A stretch of DNA of 64,000 nucleotides, taken from assembly GCA_030540715.1 (NCBI GenBank), contig JAUNVQ010000009.1:37427-101426 (forward strand), in the 5' to 3' direction. The position numbers were made by a program, and so were the translations under genes. Origin of the DNA: Actinomycetaceae bacterium (GTDB taxonomy: Bacteria; Actinomycetota; Actinomycetes; Actinomycetales; Actinomycetaceae). Shown here piece after piece: positions 54,035-63,881 of this stretch. The first letter of the stretch is position 1; the number at the start of each line of letters is the position of its first letter. The notes beneath the pieces were generated by a model. That model was not told where the DNA came from. It saw only the letters and a list, made by a program, of their open reading frames with translations, and made no database searches.

Positions 54035-55090
54035 ATGGCATTAAAAGTAACGATTATTGGCGCAACCGGATACGCAGGTGGAGAACTATGTCGTATCCTG
54101 TTACACCATCCTAAAATAGAGTTCGCCCACCTCATGGCAAAGTCTTCAGCGGGTACGTATATGCGCGAGCATCACCCGCATCTTTTTCCATTGGCTAACG
54201 TACTTATTGAACCAACAGACATTGGTGTTGCAGCAAATAGCGATATTGTTTTCTTTGCGCTGCCTCATGGGCAATCTGGAAAAATGACGGCAGAGCTTCG
54301 TGCGCTTGGTAGTGACGCTCTTGCTATTGATACAGCCGCCGACCATAGGCTAAGCGATCCCAAAGAATGGCAGCATTACTATCACAGTGAACCTCAAGAG
54401 CCTTGGACCTACGGGCTGCCAGAGCTTCGTGGGCGTGACTATGTTCAACGTGAACAACTGCGTGATGCCCGCGAAATTGCGGTTCCTGGATGTAATGTAA
54501 CAGCTGTGACACTAGGGCTACAGCCCGCAGTGTTTCATCGTATTGTTGATACATCGAGGATGGTTGCTACACTTGCCGTTGGTTACTCGGGTGCAGGCAA
54601 AGCGTTGAAACCCCATTTAACTGCTGGTGTTGCTATTGATAATGCTCAAGCCTATAGCGTAGGTGGAACGCATCGGCATATCCCAGAGATTCTTCAAAAC
54701 TTTCGTGTAGCTCAACCAGTCGATGCCCCTGAGCCTCAGATAACCATGACACCTGTTCTTATTCCAGCAGTACGCGGGATTCTAGCAACACTGACGGCAC
54801 CGCTGCTTGATACAAGCATTGATGTTCACGCGCTGTGGAAAGATTTTTACGCCAATGAACCGCTCATTGATGTGATGCCTCAAGATACCTACCCAACATT
54901 TGCTCAAGTTCGTGGAAGCGCGCGTGCAGCTATTGGTGTCACCATTGATAAACGTTCGGGTCAACTGGTTGTAATAAGTGCTTTGGACAACCTGACAAAG
55001 GGAACAGCCACGCAGGCGGTTCAATCAATGAATATCGCTTTGGGACTTCCAGAAGACACAGGACTACCAATCACAGGAGTAGCACCATGA
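54035..55090 (+). CDS. argC: N-acetyl-gamma-glutamyl-phosphate reductase
   Basis: 351 residues. NADP motif VTIIGATGYAGGELCR, catalytic Cys in AVPGCNVTAVTL, and the HRHIPEI region. It performs the third step of arginine synthesis. The ATG at 54035 matches family starts; upstream in-frame sequence lies in the promoter and terminator. ATGA overlap with argJ. Confidence 0.96.
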   Translation: MALKVTIIGATGYAGGELCRILLHHPKIEFAHLMAKSSAGTYMREHHPHLFPLANVLIEPTDIGVAANSDIVFFALPHGQSGKMTAELRALGSDALAIDTAADHRLSDPKEWQHYYHSEPQEPWTYGLPELRGRDYVQREQLRDAREIAVPGCNVTAVTLGLQPAVFHRIVDTSRMVATLAVGYSGAGKALKPHLTAGVAIDNAQAYSVGGTHRHIPEILQNFRVAQPVDAPEPQITMTPVLIPAVRGILATLTAPLLDTSIDVHALWKDFYANEPLIDVMPQDTYPTFAQVRGSARAAIGVTIDKRSGQLVVISALDNLTKGTATQAVQSMNIALGLPEDTGLPITGVAP

Positions 55091-56259
55091 CAGCTACCAT
55101 ACCGAAAGGTTTTCGTGCAGCAGGGGCAGCCGCTGGAATTCGCTCAGGCAAAGGCCCAGATATCGCCCTGGTCGTTAATGACGGCCCCGATAACGTAGCC
55201 GCCGTCCAACTGACAACGAATCGTTTTTGTGCAGCCCCCGTAAAACTTACGCGCTTGCATGCAGAAAATAGTCGGGCAAAAGCTGTGATTCTTAATGCAG
55301 GCTGCGCTAATGCCTGTACCGGCAAAAAGGGAAGTGACGATGCACTTACAATGGCTTGTGAAACAGCCGCAGCACTTGGGTGCCGTCCCAAGGATATCCT
55401 TGTGTGTTCCACTGGAATGATAGGCACCTATCTGCCAATGGAAAAGGTAAGGGCGGGTATTACTGCTTGTGTTGAATCTTTGTCAGCGGATGAAGCGGCA
55501 GCAGATGCAGCGTCTCAAGCAATTCTTACAACCGATACTCACCCAAAAACAGTGTTGTGGACATCGCCAGATAAACAATGGTCTATAGGTGCCATGATTA
55601 AAGGCGCTGGAATGTTAGCTCCTGGCATGGCAACGATGTTGTGCGTGATGACTACTGATGCAGCAGTTGAACCATCAGAATTTGCTGCTGCACTTGCTGA
55701 GGCCGTTGATGTTACCCTTAACCGTGTTGATTCCGATGGGTGTATGTCAACAAATGACTCGGTTATTGCCCTGGCATCAGGGGCTTCGGGTGTTTCACCA
55801 TCGAAGGAACAGCTTGCGAAGGCACTTACCGATGTACTGGCAGATCTTTCGATGCAGCTTATCTGCGATGCTGAAGGTGTTAATCACACAATCGCGATTA
55901 CGGTGAAAGATGCCGCAACACAGGAAGGGGCCGTTGCGGCGGCACGGGCAATCAGTCGTTCAAACCTTGTGAAATGCGCAATTTTTGGCAATGATCCCAA
56001 TTGGGGAAGAATCCTCTCGGAGCTAGGAACGGTCTCCGCTGACGTGTTGCCATTTGAAGCCGATAATGTATCAGTAACAATTAACGATGTCTGTATTTTT
56101 GCTCATGGTGGTGTTGCTCGCCCCCGTGATGAAGTTGATATGAGCAGCCAGCATGTTCGCATTGATGTTAGTGCTGGTTCTGGTGATGCTTCGGCAACTG
56201 TTCTTAGTAACGATTTAAGTCATGATTATGTTCATGAAAACAGCGCCTATTCCTCATAA
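55087..56259 (+). CDS. argJ: Glutamate N-acetyltransferase / ornithine acetyltransferase
   Basis: 390 residues. The autocleavage site is seen as AGMLAPGMATMLCVMTTDA, where the Thr of MATML becomes the N-terminal nucleophile. Also LVVN-type start and DPNWGRILSELG near the end. It recycles the acetyl group between acetylornithine and glutamate. argB begins 57 bases later. Confidence 0.96.
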   Translation: MTATIPKGFRAAGAAAGIRSGKGPDIALVVNDGPDNVAAVQLTTNRFCAAPVKLTRLHAENSRAKAVILNAGCANACTGKKGSDDALTMACETAAALGCRPKDILVCSTGMIGTYLPMEKVRAGITACVESLSADEAAADAASQAILTTDTHPKTVLWTSPDKQWSIGAMIKGAGMLAPGMATMLCVMTTDAAVEPSEFAAALAEAVDVTLNRVDSDGCMSTNDSVIALASGASGVSPSKEQLAKALTDVLADLSMQLICDAEGVNHTIAITVKDAATQEGAVAAARAISRSNLVKCAIFGNDPNWGRILSELGTVSADVLPFEADNVSVTINDVCIFAHGGVARPRDEVDMSSQHVRIDVSAGSGDASATVLSNDLSHDYVHENSAYSS

Positions 56260-56316
56260 ACAATCCACTGTATATCTGCTATTCGCGCTGTGATTGCGCG
56301 TAGGAAAGAAGAGAAG

Positions 56317-57300
56317 ATGTCAACTACACTTACCCCCGAACAGAAAACCGCGGTCCTTATTGAAACAATCCCTTGGCTGCGAAAATATGCAGGTAAACGT
56401 GTTGTTATCAAATATGGTGGCAATGCGATGACAGATCCTGAACTGCAGAAAGCATTTGCACAGGATGTAGTGTTATTGCTGCAGTGGGGTATTTATCCTA
56501 TTGTTGTTCACGGTGGCGGCCCTCAAATATCGCAGATGCTTGAAGCTCTCAATATTGAAAGTCAGTTTATCGGTGGGCTTCGTGTGACAACGCCTGAGAC
56601 AATGGATGTTGTGCGCATGGTGTTGACTGGCCGTGTTCAACGCGAATTGGTGTCGTTGATTAATGCACAAGCTATTCGAGCAGTGGGAATCTCTGGTGAG
56701 GACTCTGGGCTATTTCATGCACGCCGCGTGAAACGTGAAATCGATGGAAAGCCAGTAGACCTTGGTCAGGTCGGTGAGGTTGTTCATGTTAATCCGCTGC
56801 CAATCGAAGACCTCTTAAGTTCTGGCCGTATTCCCGTTATCTCGTCGATCGCTATTGATGTTGATGATGCCGAATCGGTTCTCAATATCAATGCGGACTT
56901 AGCCGCTGCCCATATTGCGCAGGCTCTTAATGCAGACAAACTGATGGTTTTAACCAATGTCAAGGGCATTTATCGTGACTATCCCGATCCTGATAGCCTT
57001 ATCCGCTGTTTACCGTTAGCTCAGGCACGCGAGCTGCTTAAAGAAATGGAAACGGGAATGGTGCCGAAACTGGCTGCCTGTATTCAAGCTATCGAAGGTG
57101 GTGTTCGTCAAGCAACAGTGGTTGATGGACGTATCCCTCATCAAACACTTCTGGAAATCTTTACTGATGACGGTGTGGGAACAATGGTGGTTGCTAAGGA
57201 TACTGATTGCGTTGAGTTTATGCGTTCAACAAAATATCGAAAGAAGGGCTTCAACGAAAATGCCATGGACGACCTAGGAATGGTAGGAGGAATACAATGA
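56317..57300 (+). CDS. argB: Acetylglutamate kinase
   Basis: 327 residues. VIKYGGNAM, VVHGGGPQISQML and GISGEDSGLFHA are typical kinase motifs. It phosphorylates N-acetylglutamate and is the usual feedback point for arginine. The C-terminus is slightly longer than average. The frame starts at 56290, but AGGAAAGAAGAG positions the ATG at 56317. ATGA overlap with argD. Confidence 0.95.
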   Translation: MSTTLTPEQKTAVLIETIPWLRKYAGKRVVIKYGGNAMTDPELQKAFAQDVVLLLQWGIYPIVVHGGGPQISQMLEALNIESQFIGGLRVTTPETMDVVRMVLTGRVQRELVSLINAQAIRAVGISGEDSGLFHARRVKREIDGKPVDLGQVGEVVHVNPLPIEDLLSSGRIPVISSIAIDVDDAESVLNINADLAAAHIAQALNADKLMVLTNVKGIYRDYPDPDSLIRCLPLAQARELLKEMETGMVPKLAACIQAIEGGVRQATVVDGRIPHQTLLEIFTDDGVGTMVVAKDTDCVEFMRSTKYRKKGFNENAMDDLGMVGGIQ

Positions 57301-58556
57301 CGTCACATACACAACCCACCTATGAGGCTTCACTGATTGGCGCATTCGGTGAGCCGATGGCCCGTTTTGTTCGTGGAAAAGGATGCTATTTATTTGACGA
57401 GGACGATAATGCCTTCCTTGATTTCTTGGCCGGTATTGCCGTCAATTCATTGGGTCACAGTCACCCATCACTCAACAAAGCAATTGCTCAACAGGCTCAA
57501 CAGCTGATTCATGTCAGTAACTTCTTTGAAACCCCACCTCAGGTGGAAGCAGCAAGCGCCGTGCGAGAAATCGTCGTGGGAGCCTCACAAATCACTGGTG
57601 ATACTACTATCGCTAAGGCAAGAAAACTAGCCTACGATACTTCACGAGTCTTTTTTACCAACTCCGGTACTGAATCCACCGAAGCTGCATTCAAAATTGT
57701 GCGAGTATCTCACGATAAAACGAAGCAGCGTATCATCGCCCTCACACATTGTTTTCACGGGCGCAGCCTTGGCGCGCTCTCTGCCACGTGGAAACCTCAG
57801 TATCGTGAACCCTTCGCACCACTTCCATTTGATGTGACGTTTATTGAGCCCACAAAAGAAGCTCTTGAACAGGCATGGGGAAGCGATGTTGCAGCGGTCA
57901 TTGTTGAGGTCATTCAAGGTGAAGCAGGTGTCATTCCTATTGACCACGATTTTTTGTGGGAACTACGTCACCGCTGCACAAACGATGACGCAATGCTCAT
58001 TGTTGATGAAGTGCAAACGGGTATTGCGCGCACCGGGCATTGGATGGCTCATCATATGCTTGACGATCCTGATAGCCAGGATCGTGGTGCTTTCATTCCC
58101 GACCTTGTGACACTGGCAAAGGGAATGGGCGGTGGTGTCCCCGTGGGGGCCGTTGTCGCATGTACCCCAAAGGCAGTTGATGCCCTCAAGCCCGGCCTAC
58201 ATGGCACAACGTTTGGTGGTAATCCATTGGCTACGGCGGCAGTAACAGCGGTTATCAAAACGATTGCCGCCAACGACCTCTTAGATAATGTCAAAGAACA
58301 AGGACGTTACCTGCGTGAACAACTTAGGCAGTGCGGGCAGCCCGTCAGCGAGGTTCGTGGTGAAGGGCTTTTAATTGGTATAGATGTTGCAAAAGATGCC
58401 CCCGCATTGGTTCGCGCCGGTCTGCGCCACGGCTTGGTGATGAATGCGACGGGGCCTCGTACGATACGCTTGGCACCACCCCTTATTGTTGGTCGGCAAG
58501 AATGTGACGACTTTTTGGGCCGCTGGAACACAGTCATTAAGGAGGGAGTGTGCTAA
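57297..58556 (+). CDS. argD: Acetylornithine aminotransferase
   Basis: 419 residues, PLP-dependent class III aminotransferase: FLAGIAVNSLGHSHP, NSGTESTEAAFK, HCFHGRSLGALSAT, MLIVDEVQTGIARTG, and Lys in LAKGMGGGVPVGAV. It converts acetylglutamate semialdehyde to acetylornithine. In many relatives argF comes next; here argR follows directly, overlapping by 7 bases. Confidence 0.95.
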   Translation: MTSHTQPTYEASLIGAFGEPMARFVRGKGCYLFDEDDNAFLDFLAGIAVNSLGHSHPSLNKAIAQQAQQLIHVSNFFETPPQVEAASAVREIVVGASQITGDTTIAKARKLAYDTSRVFFTNSGTESTEAAFKIVRVSHDKTKQRIIALTHCFHGRSLGALSATWKPQYREPFAPLPFDVTFIEPTKEALEQAWGSDVAAVIVEVIQGEAGVIPIDHDFLWELRHRCTNDDAMLIVDEVQTGIARTGHWMAHHMLDDPDSQDRGAFIPDLVTLAKGMGGGVPVGAVVACTPKAVDALKPGLHGTTFGGNPLATAAVTAVIKTIAANDLLDNVKEQGRYLREQLRQCGQPVSEVRGEGLLIGIDVAKDAPALVRAGLRHGLVMNATGPRTIRLAPPLIVGRQECDDFLGRWNTVIKEGVC

Positions 58557-59047
58557 GAATTCCCACCACGAAGGCGGCACGCCATGCCACCATTCAAATG
58601 ATTCTAGAAGCTGAACAAATTTCGTCACAAGGTGAACTTAAGCAGCGACTAGAAGACAAAGGCATCACGGTTACTCAGGCAACGTTGTCGCGTGACCTTT
58701 TGGAACTGCGTGCAACGAAGATGAGAACCGAAACCGGTAAACAGATCTATACTTTGGGCTCGTCTGAACCGGAACGTCCGCAATCCCATACGTCTCGATT
58801 GACCAGATGGTGTCAAGAAATTCTGATTAGTGTCGATCTTGCGCTGAACCAAGTTGTCCTGCGAACCCCTCCGGGGGCTGCACAAATGTTAGGATTGGCT
58901 ATCGACCAGGGGCAACTTGAAGGCGTTGTAGGAACTGTCGCAGGTGACGACACAATCTTGTTAATCTGTCGCGATATTGAAAGTGCTGAGAAAACCTCAG
59001 AGTGGTTGGTGAGCCTAGTGAATTCATCGGCCCCGTCATCACAATAA
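58550..59047 (+). CDS. argR: Arginine repressor ArgR
   Basis: 165 residues. Winged-helix DNA-binding part (GELKQRLEDKGITVTQATLSRDLLELRATK, given in part) and a C-terminal hexamer/arginine-binding domain (RTPPGAAQMLGLAID, GTVAGDDTILLICRD). It probably represses this operon through the dyad before argC. The GTG start with AAGGAGGGA is inside the argD end. Confidence 0.95.
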   Translation: MLRIPTTKAARHATIQMILEAEQISSQGELKQRLEDKGITVTQATLSRDLLELRATKMRTETGKQIYTLGSSEPERPQSHTSRLTRWCQEILISVDLALNQVVLRTPPGAAQMLGLAIDQGQLEGVVGTVAGDDTILLICRDIESAEKTSEWLVSLVNSSAPSSQ

Positions 59048-59087
59048 GATATTTATTTATCCACCTTCTTGGTAAGAAAGTAAAATC

Positions 59088-60347
59088 ATGAGTAAAGATA
59101 AAGTTGTATTAGCATATTCAGGCGGCTTGGATACTTCAGTGGCTATCGGCTGGATCGGTGAACAAACCGGCGCAGAAGTCATTGCATGTGCAGTAGATGT
59201 TGGTCAGGGTGGCGAAGACCTGGATGTTATTCAACAGCGCGCACTGGACTGCGGGGCAGTTGATTCATTTGTGGCAGATGCCAAGGATGAATTCGCTGAA
59301 GAATACTGTATGCCAGCCCTCAAAGCCAATGCGAAATACATGGGTACATATCCACTGGTATCGGCGCTGTCTCGCCCTCTCATATCAAAACACCTGGTTC
59401 AAGTCGCCAAACGCTGCGGTGCCGACACCGTGGCTCACGGCTGCACAGGAAAAGGAAATGACCAGGTACGTTTCGAGGTGTCGATCACGTCGATGGCCCC
59501 CGAGATGCACTGTATTGCCCCCGTGCGTGATCTTGCCTTAACCCGTGATGTTGCCATTGATTATGCCAATAGGCATGACCTTCCTATTGAGACTACCAAG
59601 CATAATCCGTTTTCGATTGACCAAAATGTGTGGGGCCGTGCCATTGAAACTGGTTATTTGGAAGATATATGGAATGAGCCAACCAAAGATGTTTACACCT
59701 ACACAGACGATCCCACTTATCCGCCTTTACCCGATGAAGTTATTATCGAATTTAAAGAGGGTATCCCCGTAAAGATTGACGGTGTTGCGGTGACACCCTT
59801 GCAGGCTATTCAAGAGCTGAATCGCCGTGCTGGTGCCCAGGGGGTCGGTCGTATCGACGTGGTCGAAGATCGCCTGGTGGGCATTAAATCACGTGAAGTC
59901 TATGAAGCTCCTGGGGCCGTGACGCTGCTGAATGCGCACCGTGAACTGGAAAATACCTGCATTGAACGCGAACAGGCACGTTTTAAGAAGATTATCGATA
60001 CCAAATGGACAGACCTTGTTTATGACGGCCAGTGGTTTAGCCCATTGAAAGGTTCCCTGGATGCCTATATCGAAGACACTCAGCGCTACGTTTCGGGTGA
60101 GGTTCGTATGATTCTTCATGGGGGTCGCGCGACGGTCAATGGTCGGCGCTCCGAAACCTCACTTTATGACTTCAACTTGGCAACCTACGATGCGGGGGAT
60201 TGCTATGACCAGTCCCACGCGAAGGGCTTTATCGAGATTGTTGGATTGTCAACGAAACTTGCAGCAGCACGCGACGTTCGTTTTGGTAATGCCGTCACTT
60301 TCGGTGATCAGGACAAGTCAGCGAAGCTAGACAAAAAAACATCGTAG
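59088..60347 (+). CDS. argG: Argininosuccinate synthase
   Basis: 419 residues. ATP motif [26 protein letters not shown], and citrulline/aspartate residues typical of the family. It joins citrulline and aspartate. Citrulline would require ArgF, which is not in this cluster. A stem-loop follows the stop. Confidence 0.96.
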   Translation: MSKDKVVLAYSGGLDTSVAIGWIGEQTGAEVIACAVDVGQGGEDLDVIQQRALDCGAVDSFVADAKDEFAEEYCMPALKANAKYMGTYPLVSALSRPLISKHLVQVAKRCGADTVAHGCTGKGNDQVRFEVSITSMAPEMHCIAPVRDLALTRDVAIDYANRHDLPIETTKHNPFSIDQNVWGRAIETGYLEDIWNEPTKDVYTYTDDPTYPPLPDEVIIEFKEGIPVKIDGVAVTPLQAIQELNRRAGAQGVGRIDVVEDRLVGIKSREVYEAPGAVTLLNAHRELENTCIEREQARFKKIIDTKWTDLVYDGQWFSPLKGSLDAYIEDTQRYVSGEVRMILHGGRATVNGRRSETSLYDFNLATYDAGDCYDQSHAKGFIEIVGLSTKLAAARDVRFGNAVTFGDQDKSAKLDKKTS

Positions 60348-60400
60348 AGGGCGTGGATGCGGGTTGCTGTGACGGTTCGGTGACCCGCACTTCGCCCTAC
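60344..60400 (+). terminator. Stem-loop between argG and argH
   Basis: Outer GTA..GGGCG (60344-60353, 2-base bulge) pairs with CGCCCTAC (60393-60400), inner TGCGGGT (60358-60364) with ACCCGCA (60383-60389). It begins at the argG stop. No T tract; partial termination or attenuation is possible. About 200 bases without a gene follow before argH. Confidence 0.5.
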
Positions 60401-60599
60401 CATGCAATGTGTGCGATAGGAGCGGTTTAATTGTGTTTCACCTGTGTCTTATCCGTGTAAGGAAGGTTAATCAGTGGTGACGGTTTATCGATGAAAGTGT
60501 GTGTTGATACTGTGTCTTAGTGGGTCTGTCGTCAGATAACTGGGCTGTCAACCCAAAGCGATAGTGGCTGGCAGGTAATCGTCAGTGAAAGGAGAGGTT

Positions 60600-62027
60600 A
60601 TGACAAAAGATTCTGTTGCCTTGTGGGGCGGGCGTTTTTCAGGAGAACCAGCAGATGCCCTCGCGGAGCTGTCACGCTCTACCCATTTTGATTGGCGCCT
60701 TGCCAGTGTGGATATTGCTGGGTCGAAAGCACATGCCCGCGCATTAGCAAAAGCCGGTTTACTTCGTGACGACGAGCTATCAGCAATGATTGATGCGCTG
60801 GAAGTGCTGAAATGTGACGTGACGAGCGGAGTATTTGTTCCCTCACCCGATGACGAGGACGTTCACACGGCGCTGGAAAGAGGTCTGCTGGAACGCGCGG
60901 GAAGCCAGTTGGGGGGTAAACTACGGGCGGGGCGTTCACGCAACGACCAGATTGCCATGGAAATACTGCTGTATTTGCGTATCGAGGCGCGTCGTATTGC
61001 CAGTTTGCTGTTAGATGTTGTCCAGGCGATACTTTATCAAGCGAAGCAGGCAGGCTACGCTATTATGCCAGGAAGGACACACCTGCAGCATGCTCAACCT
61101 GTATTGGTGGCTCACCATTTGATGGCACATGCCTGGCCGCTTGTCCGCTCAATAGAGCGTCTGCAAGATTGGGATAAGCGTGCTGGTATCAGCCCCTATG
61201 GTTCGGGGGCATTGGCTGGAAATACTTTGGGGCTTGAGCCTCAGTTTGTCGCGAAGGAACTTGGTTTTGTTGACAGTGCCAACAATTCAATTGATGCGAC
61301 AGCTTCTCGCGATGTTGTAGCCGAGTTCGCCTGTGTAATTGGTATTGCAGCAACATCGCTGTCGCGTTTGTGTGAAGAAATAGTTGTGTGGAATACAAAA
61401 GAATTTGATTACGTAACCCTTGACGATGCCTATTCAACGGGGTCTTCAATTATGCCGCAAAAGAAGAACCCCGATGTTGCTGAGCTTGGCAGAGGAAAAA
61501 CAGGACGTGTGGTTGGTGCTGCGGTGTCGATTTTAATGATGCTAAAAGGTTTACCGCTGGCATATAATCGCGACTTACAAGAAGACAAAGAACCGATTTT
61601 CGATCAGATCGATACGTTGGATGTGTTGTTACCTGCTATTGCGGGAATGGTGACGACGATGGTTGTGCACTACGAGCGGATGCAGGAATTGGCTCCTCAG
61701 GGGTTTTCGTTAGCAACCGATATTGCTGAATGGTTGGTAAAGCACGGCACACCATTTCGCGAGGCCCACGAGATTGCGGGAGCATGTGTACGGGTGTGTG
61801 AACAGCGAGGATGTGAGCTAAGCGAGCTGAGTGATAATGATTTTAGTGCCATTGATGCACGCCTGACTTCCAGTGTCCGTGAAGTGCTTACGATTGAAGG
61901 CTCCGTTCGTGCGCGTGATGGTAAAGGGGGCACTGCACCCCATCAGGTTGATAATCAACGAAGGCTGCTTGAGCAACAAAGCTCACTTTTACGAAAGTGG
62001 GCAACGCAGGAAGTGGCGGTCTTGTAA
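60600..62027 (+). CDS. argH: Argininosuccinate lyase
   Basis: 475 residues. [12 protein letters not shown] start, [12 protein letters not shown], and the family signature [15 protein letters not shown] near residue 285. It releases arginine and fumarate. AAGGAGAGG lies before the ATG at 60600, so the in-frame GTG at 60585 is rejected. The 252-base gap from argG suggests a possible separate promoter. Confidence 0.96.
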   Translation: MTKDSVALWGGRFSGEPADALAELSRSTHFDWRLASVDIAGSKAHARALAKAGLLRDDELSAMIDALEVLKCDVTSGVFVPSPDDEDVHTALERGLLERAGSQLGGKLRAGRSRNDQIAMEILLYLRIEARRIASLLLDVVQAILYQAKQAGYAIMPGRTHLQHAQPVLVAHHLMAHAWPLVRSIERLQDWDKRAGISPYGSGALAGNTLGLEPQFVAKELGFVDSANNSIDATASRDVVAEFACVIGIAATSLSRLCEEIVVWNTKEFDYVTLDDAYSTGSSIMPQKKNPDVAELGRGKTGRVVGAAVSILMMLKGLPLAYNRDLQEDKEPIFDQIDTLDVLLPAIAGMVTTMVVHYERMQELAPQGFSLATDIAEWLVKHGTPFREAHEIAGACVRVCEQRGCELSELSDNDFSAIDARLTSSVREVLTIEGSVRARDGKGGTAPHQVDNQRRLLEQQSSLLRKWATQEVAVL

Positions 62028-62361
62028 AAATCTACCAGTCTGCAACTCTATCTATATTCCTTTCTATGCACACCTATGTGCTACATAACGTTGGTATTTT
62101 TGCATCCTTTTTTCGCTAACGAGAAGTATCAGTTAATTGTTAAACGCATTGAAGCGACAGCATGTTGGTTAAGATACTGGCACTGGGTATTGCCTTATAT
62201 ACGTAGAGCTAGCATAGTAGTATTTGTCCTGAAAGAAGGATGATAGACGTGGTTACACCTTAGTAAGGACATACAAATTTATAGGTGCATTGGAAAGCAC
62301 GCCTATGCTGTTGATACCATGTCACGGGTAGAAGTAATTGAAACGTATTAAAGGAAGTATT
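62028..62361. other. Intergenic region between argH and tyrS
   Basis: 334 bases. A possible promoter is TTGCCT (62192 region) with CATAGT 17 bases on. Downstream, TGTCCT/AGGACA and ATAGGTGC (62281-62288) / GCACGCCTAT (62297-62306) can form hairpins in the tyrS leader. A T-box was looked for because of the synthetase, but no antiterminator core is visible. Confidence 0.4.
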
Positions 62362-63630
62362 GTGGCTGACATTATTGAAGAACTACAGTGGCGTGGACTT
62401 ATCGCCCAGCATACCGATATTGATGCCTTGCGCAAGGAAATGAATGGTGGTCTGATTACTTTTTATTGTGGTTTCGATCCAACGGCACCTTCGCTTCATC
62501 ACGGACACTTGGTTCAACTGATGTTGATGCGCCATTTGCAAAATGCTGGGCATCGCCCTATTGCCCTTGTTGGTGGAGCTACGGGGATGATCGGTGATCC
62601 GCGCCAATCTGGTGAACGCACATTGAATCCTGCAAAGACAGTTGCGGAGTGGACAGACAAGCTACGTGCTCAAATTGAACGATTCTTGTCTTTTGAGGGT
62701 GATAATGCTGCTCAAATGGTCAATAATTGGGACTGGACGCATGATGTCAGTGCTATTGATTTTCTTCGTGATATTGGTAAATACTTCCGTTTGGGAACAA
62801 TGATCGCTAAAGACACAGTTGCACGTCGCTTGGCATCTGATGAAGGTATTTCCTACACAGAGTTTTCTTACCAGGTACTTCAAGCCTACGATTATCTCAC
62901 CCTGTTTGAAACACGCAATTGCGTTCTTCAAACTGGCGGTAATGACCAGTGGGGTAACCTTGTGGGCGGCATGGATCTTATCCGTAAGAAACACGGAGCG
63001 TCCGTTCACGTTTTGACGACACCTATTATCACGAAGTCGGATGGAACAAAGTTTGGCAAGTCAGAGGGCGGAGCTATCTGGTTGGATTCCACAATGATGA
63101 CACCCTACGCCTTTTACCAGTTCTGGTTGAATACTGATGATGCCGATGTCGTTCATCTTCTTAAAATCTTTACTATGCGAAGCCGTGAAGAGATCCTGGA
63201 GCTGGCTAAAGAAGTTGAGGAACAACCGCATTTACGTGCGGCGCAAAAGACCTTGGCTTACGACGTGACTGCACAGGTTCATGGTACATGTGCAGCCGAT
63301 CAGGCTGTCGCTGCTTCAGAAGCTCTATGGGGAAGTGGTGACCTATCTGCTGTTGACGCGCAGACGATGGAAGCTGCTGTCCAGGGGCTTCCACAGGGAC
63401 AATGCCAGAGCGGCACTTCAACGATTGTTGATTTATTAATCTCGACAGGTCTGGTAAAGGGCCGTAAAGCTGCCCGGCAAACGGTGGCGTCGGGGGGTGC
63501 TTATCTCAATAACGTCAAAGTCGAGGACGAAGATAAGCCGGTGAGTGATGAGGATATATTGGCAGGCGGCTACGTGTTGGTGCGAAGAGGGCGTCGCAAT
63601 CTTGCAGTGGCTAAAGTGACAGAGAAATAA
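62362..63630 (+). CDS. tyrS: Tyrosyl-tRNA synthetase
   Basis: 422 residues, class I synthetase. HIGH-like PSLHHGHLVQLM near residue 45, KMSKS-like KFGKSEGGAIW, YDYLTLFETRNCVLQTGGNDQWGN (given in part), and a C-terminal S4 RNA-binding domain (TGLVKGRKAARQTV; GGAYLNNVKV). The GTG at 62362 with AAAGGAAG fits the family better than the TTG 8 codons upstream. argH-tyrS-rRNA is a known actinobacterial order. Confidence 0.95.
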   Translation: MADIIEELQWRGLIAQHTDIDALRKEMNGGLITFYCGFDPTAPSLHHGHLVQLMLMRHLQNAGHRPIALVGGATGMIGDPRQSGERTLNPAKTVAEWTDKLRAQIERFLSFEGDNAAQMVNNWDWTHDVSAIDFLRDIGKYFRLGTMIAKDTVARRLASDEGISYTEFSYQVLQAYDYLTLFETRNCVLQTGGNDQWGNLVGGMDLIRKKHGASVHVLTTPIITKSDGTKFGKSEGGAIWLDSTMMTPYAFYQFWLNTDDADVVHLLKIFTMRSREEILELAKEVEEQPHLRAAQKTLAYDVTAQVHGTCAADQAVAASEALWGSGDLSAVDAQTMEAAVQGLPQGQCQSGTSTIVDLLISTGLVKGRKAARQTVASGGAYLNNVKVEDEDKPVSDEDILAGGYVLVRRGRRNLAVAKVTEK

Positions 63631-63651
63631 GCCTTTTTACGTGTGAAACAT

Positions 63652-63672
63652 CGTCACTTTTCATATGTGACG
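63652..63672 (+). terminator. Weak hairpin after tyrS
   Basis: CGTCAC (63652-63657) / GTGACG (63667-63672), 6-bp stem, 22 bases after the tyrS stop. No T tract. Confidence 0.4.
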
Positions 63673-63691
63673 GGAAGCACGTGCCAAGAAT

Positions 63692-63718
63692 TTGCAACTG
63701 GCTTCGTAGCCGTATAGA
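63692..63718 (+). promoter_or_regulatory. Possible upstream rRNA promoter P1
   Basis: TTGCAA (63692-63697), spacer 15, TATAGA (63713-63718). The spacer is short, so this is less sure than the promoter at 63846. Tandem promoters are usual for rRNA operons. Confidence 0.35.
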
Positions 63719-63845
63719 GTAAATGAGTGCTTGAGAGACTGACCTGAAAGAAGGAAAGTCAAGAAGCATCTGGGATAATCTAACAGAGGTAACGCATAGC
63801 GAAACCAATCTGAAAGAAATAGTCACCAAAGATGTCAAATACAAT

Positions 63846-63875
63846 TTGACATGCATATGACTAAGTCGTTATCCT
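63846..63875 (+). promoter_or_regulatory. Strong rRNA-type promoter with palindromic -35 region
   Basis: Consensus TTGACA (63846-63851), spacer 18, TATCCT (63870-63875). The -35 is the right half of a perfect dyad TGTCAAAT (63833-63840) ACA ATTTGACA (63844-63851). Upstream sequence is A/T-rich. A start near 63882 is expected. Confidence 0.75.
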
Positions 63876-63881
63876 AGTAGA

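Noticed and set aside
62028..62361. T-box riboswitch before tyrS
   Set aside because: No recognizable antiterminator core or suitable specifier arrangement; only small hairpins are visible.
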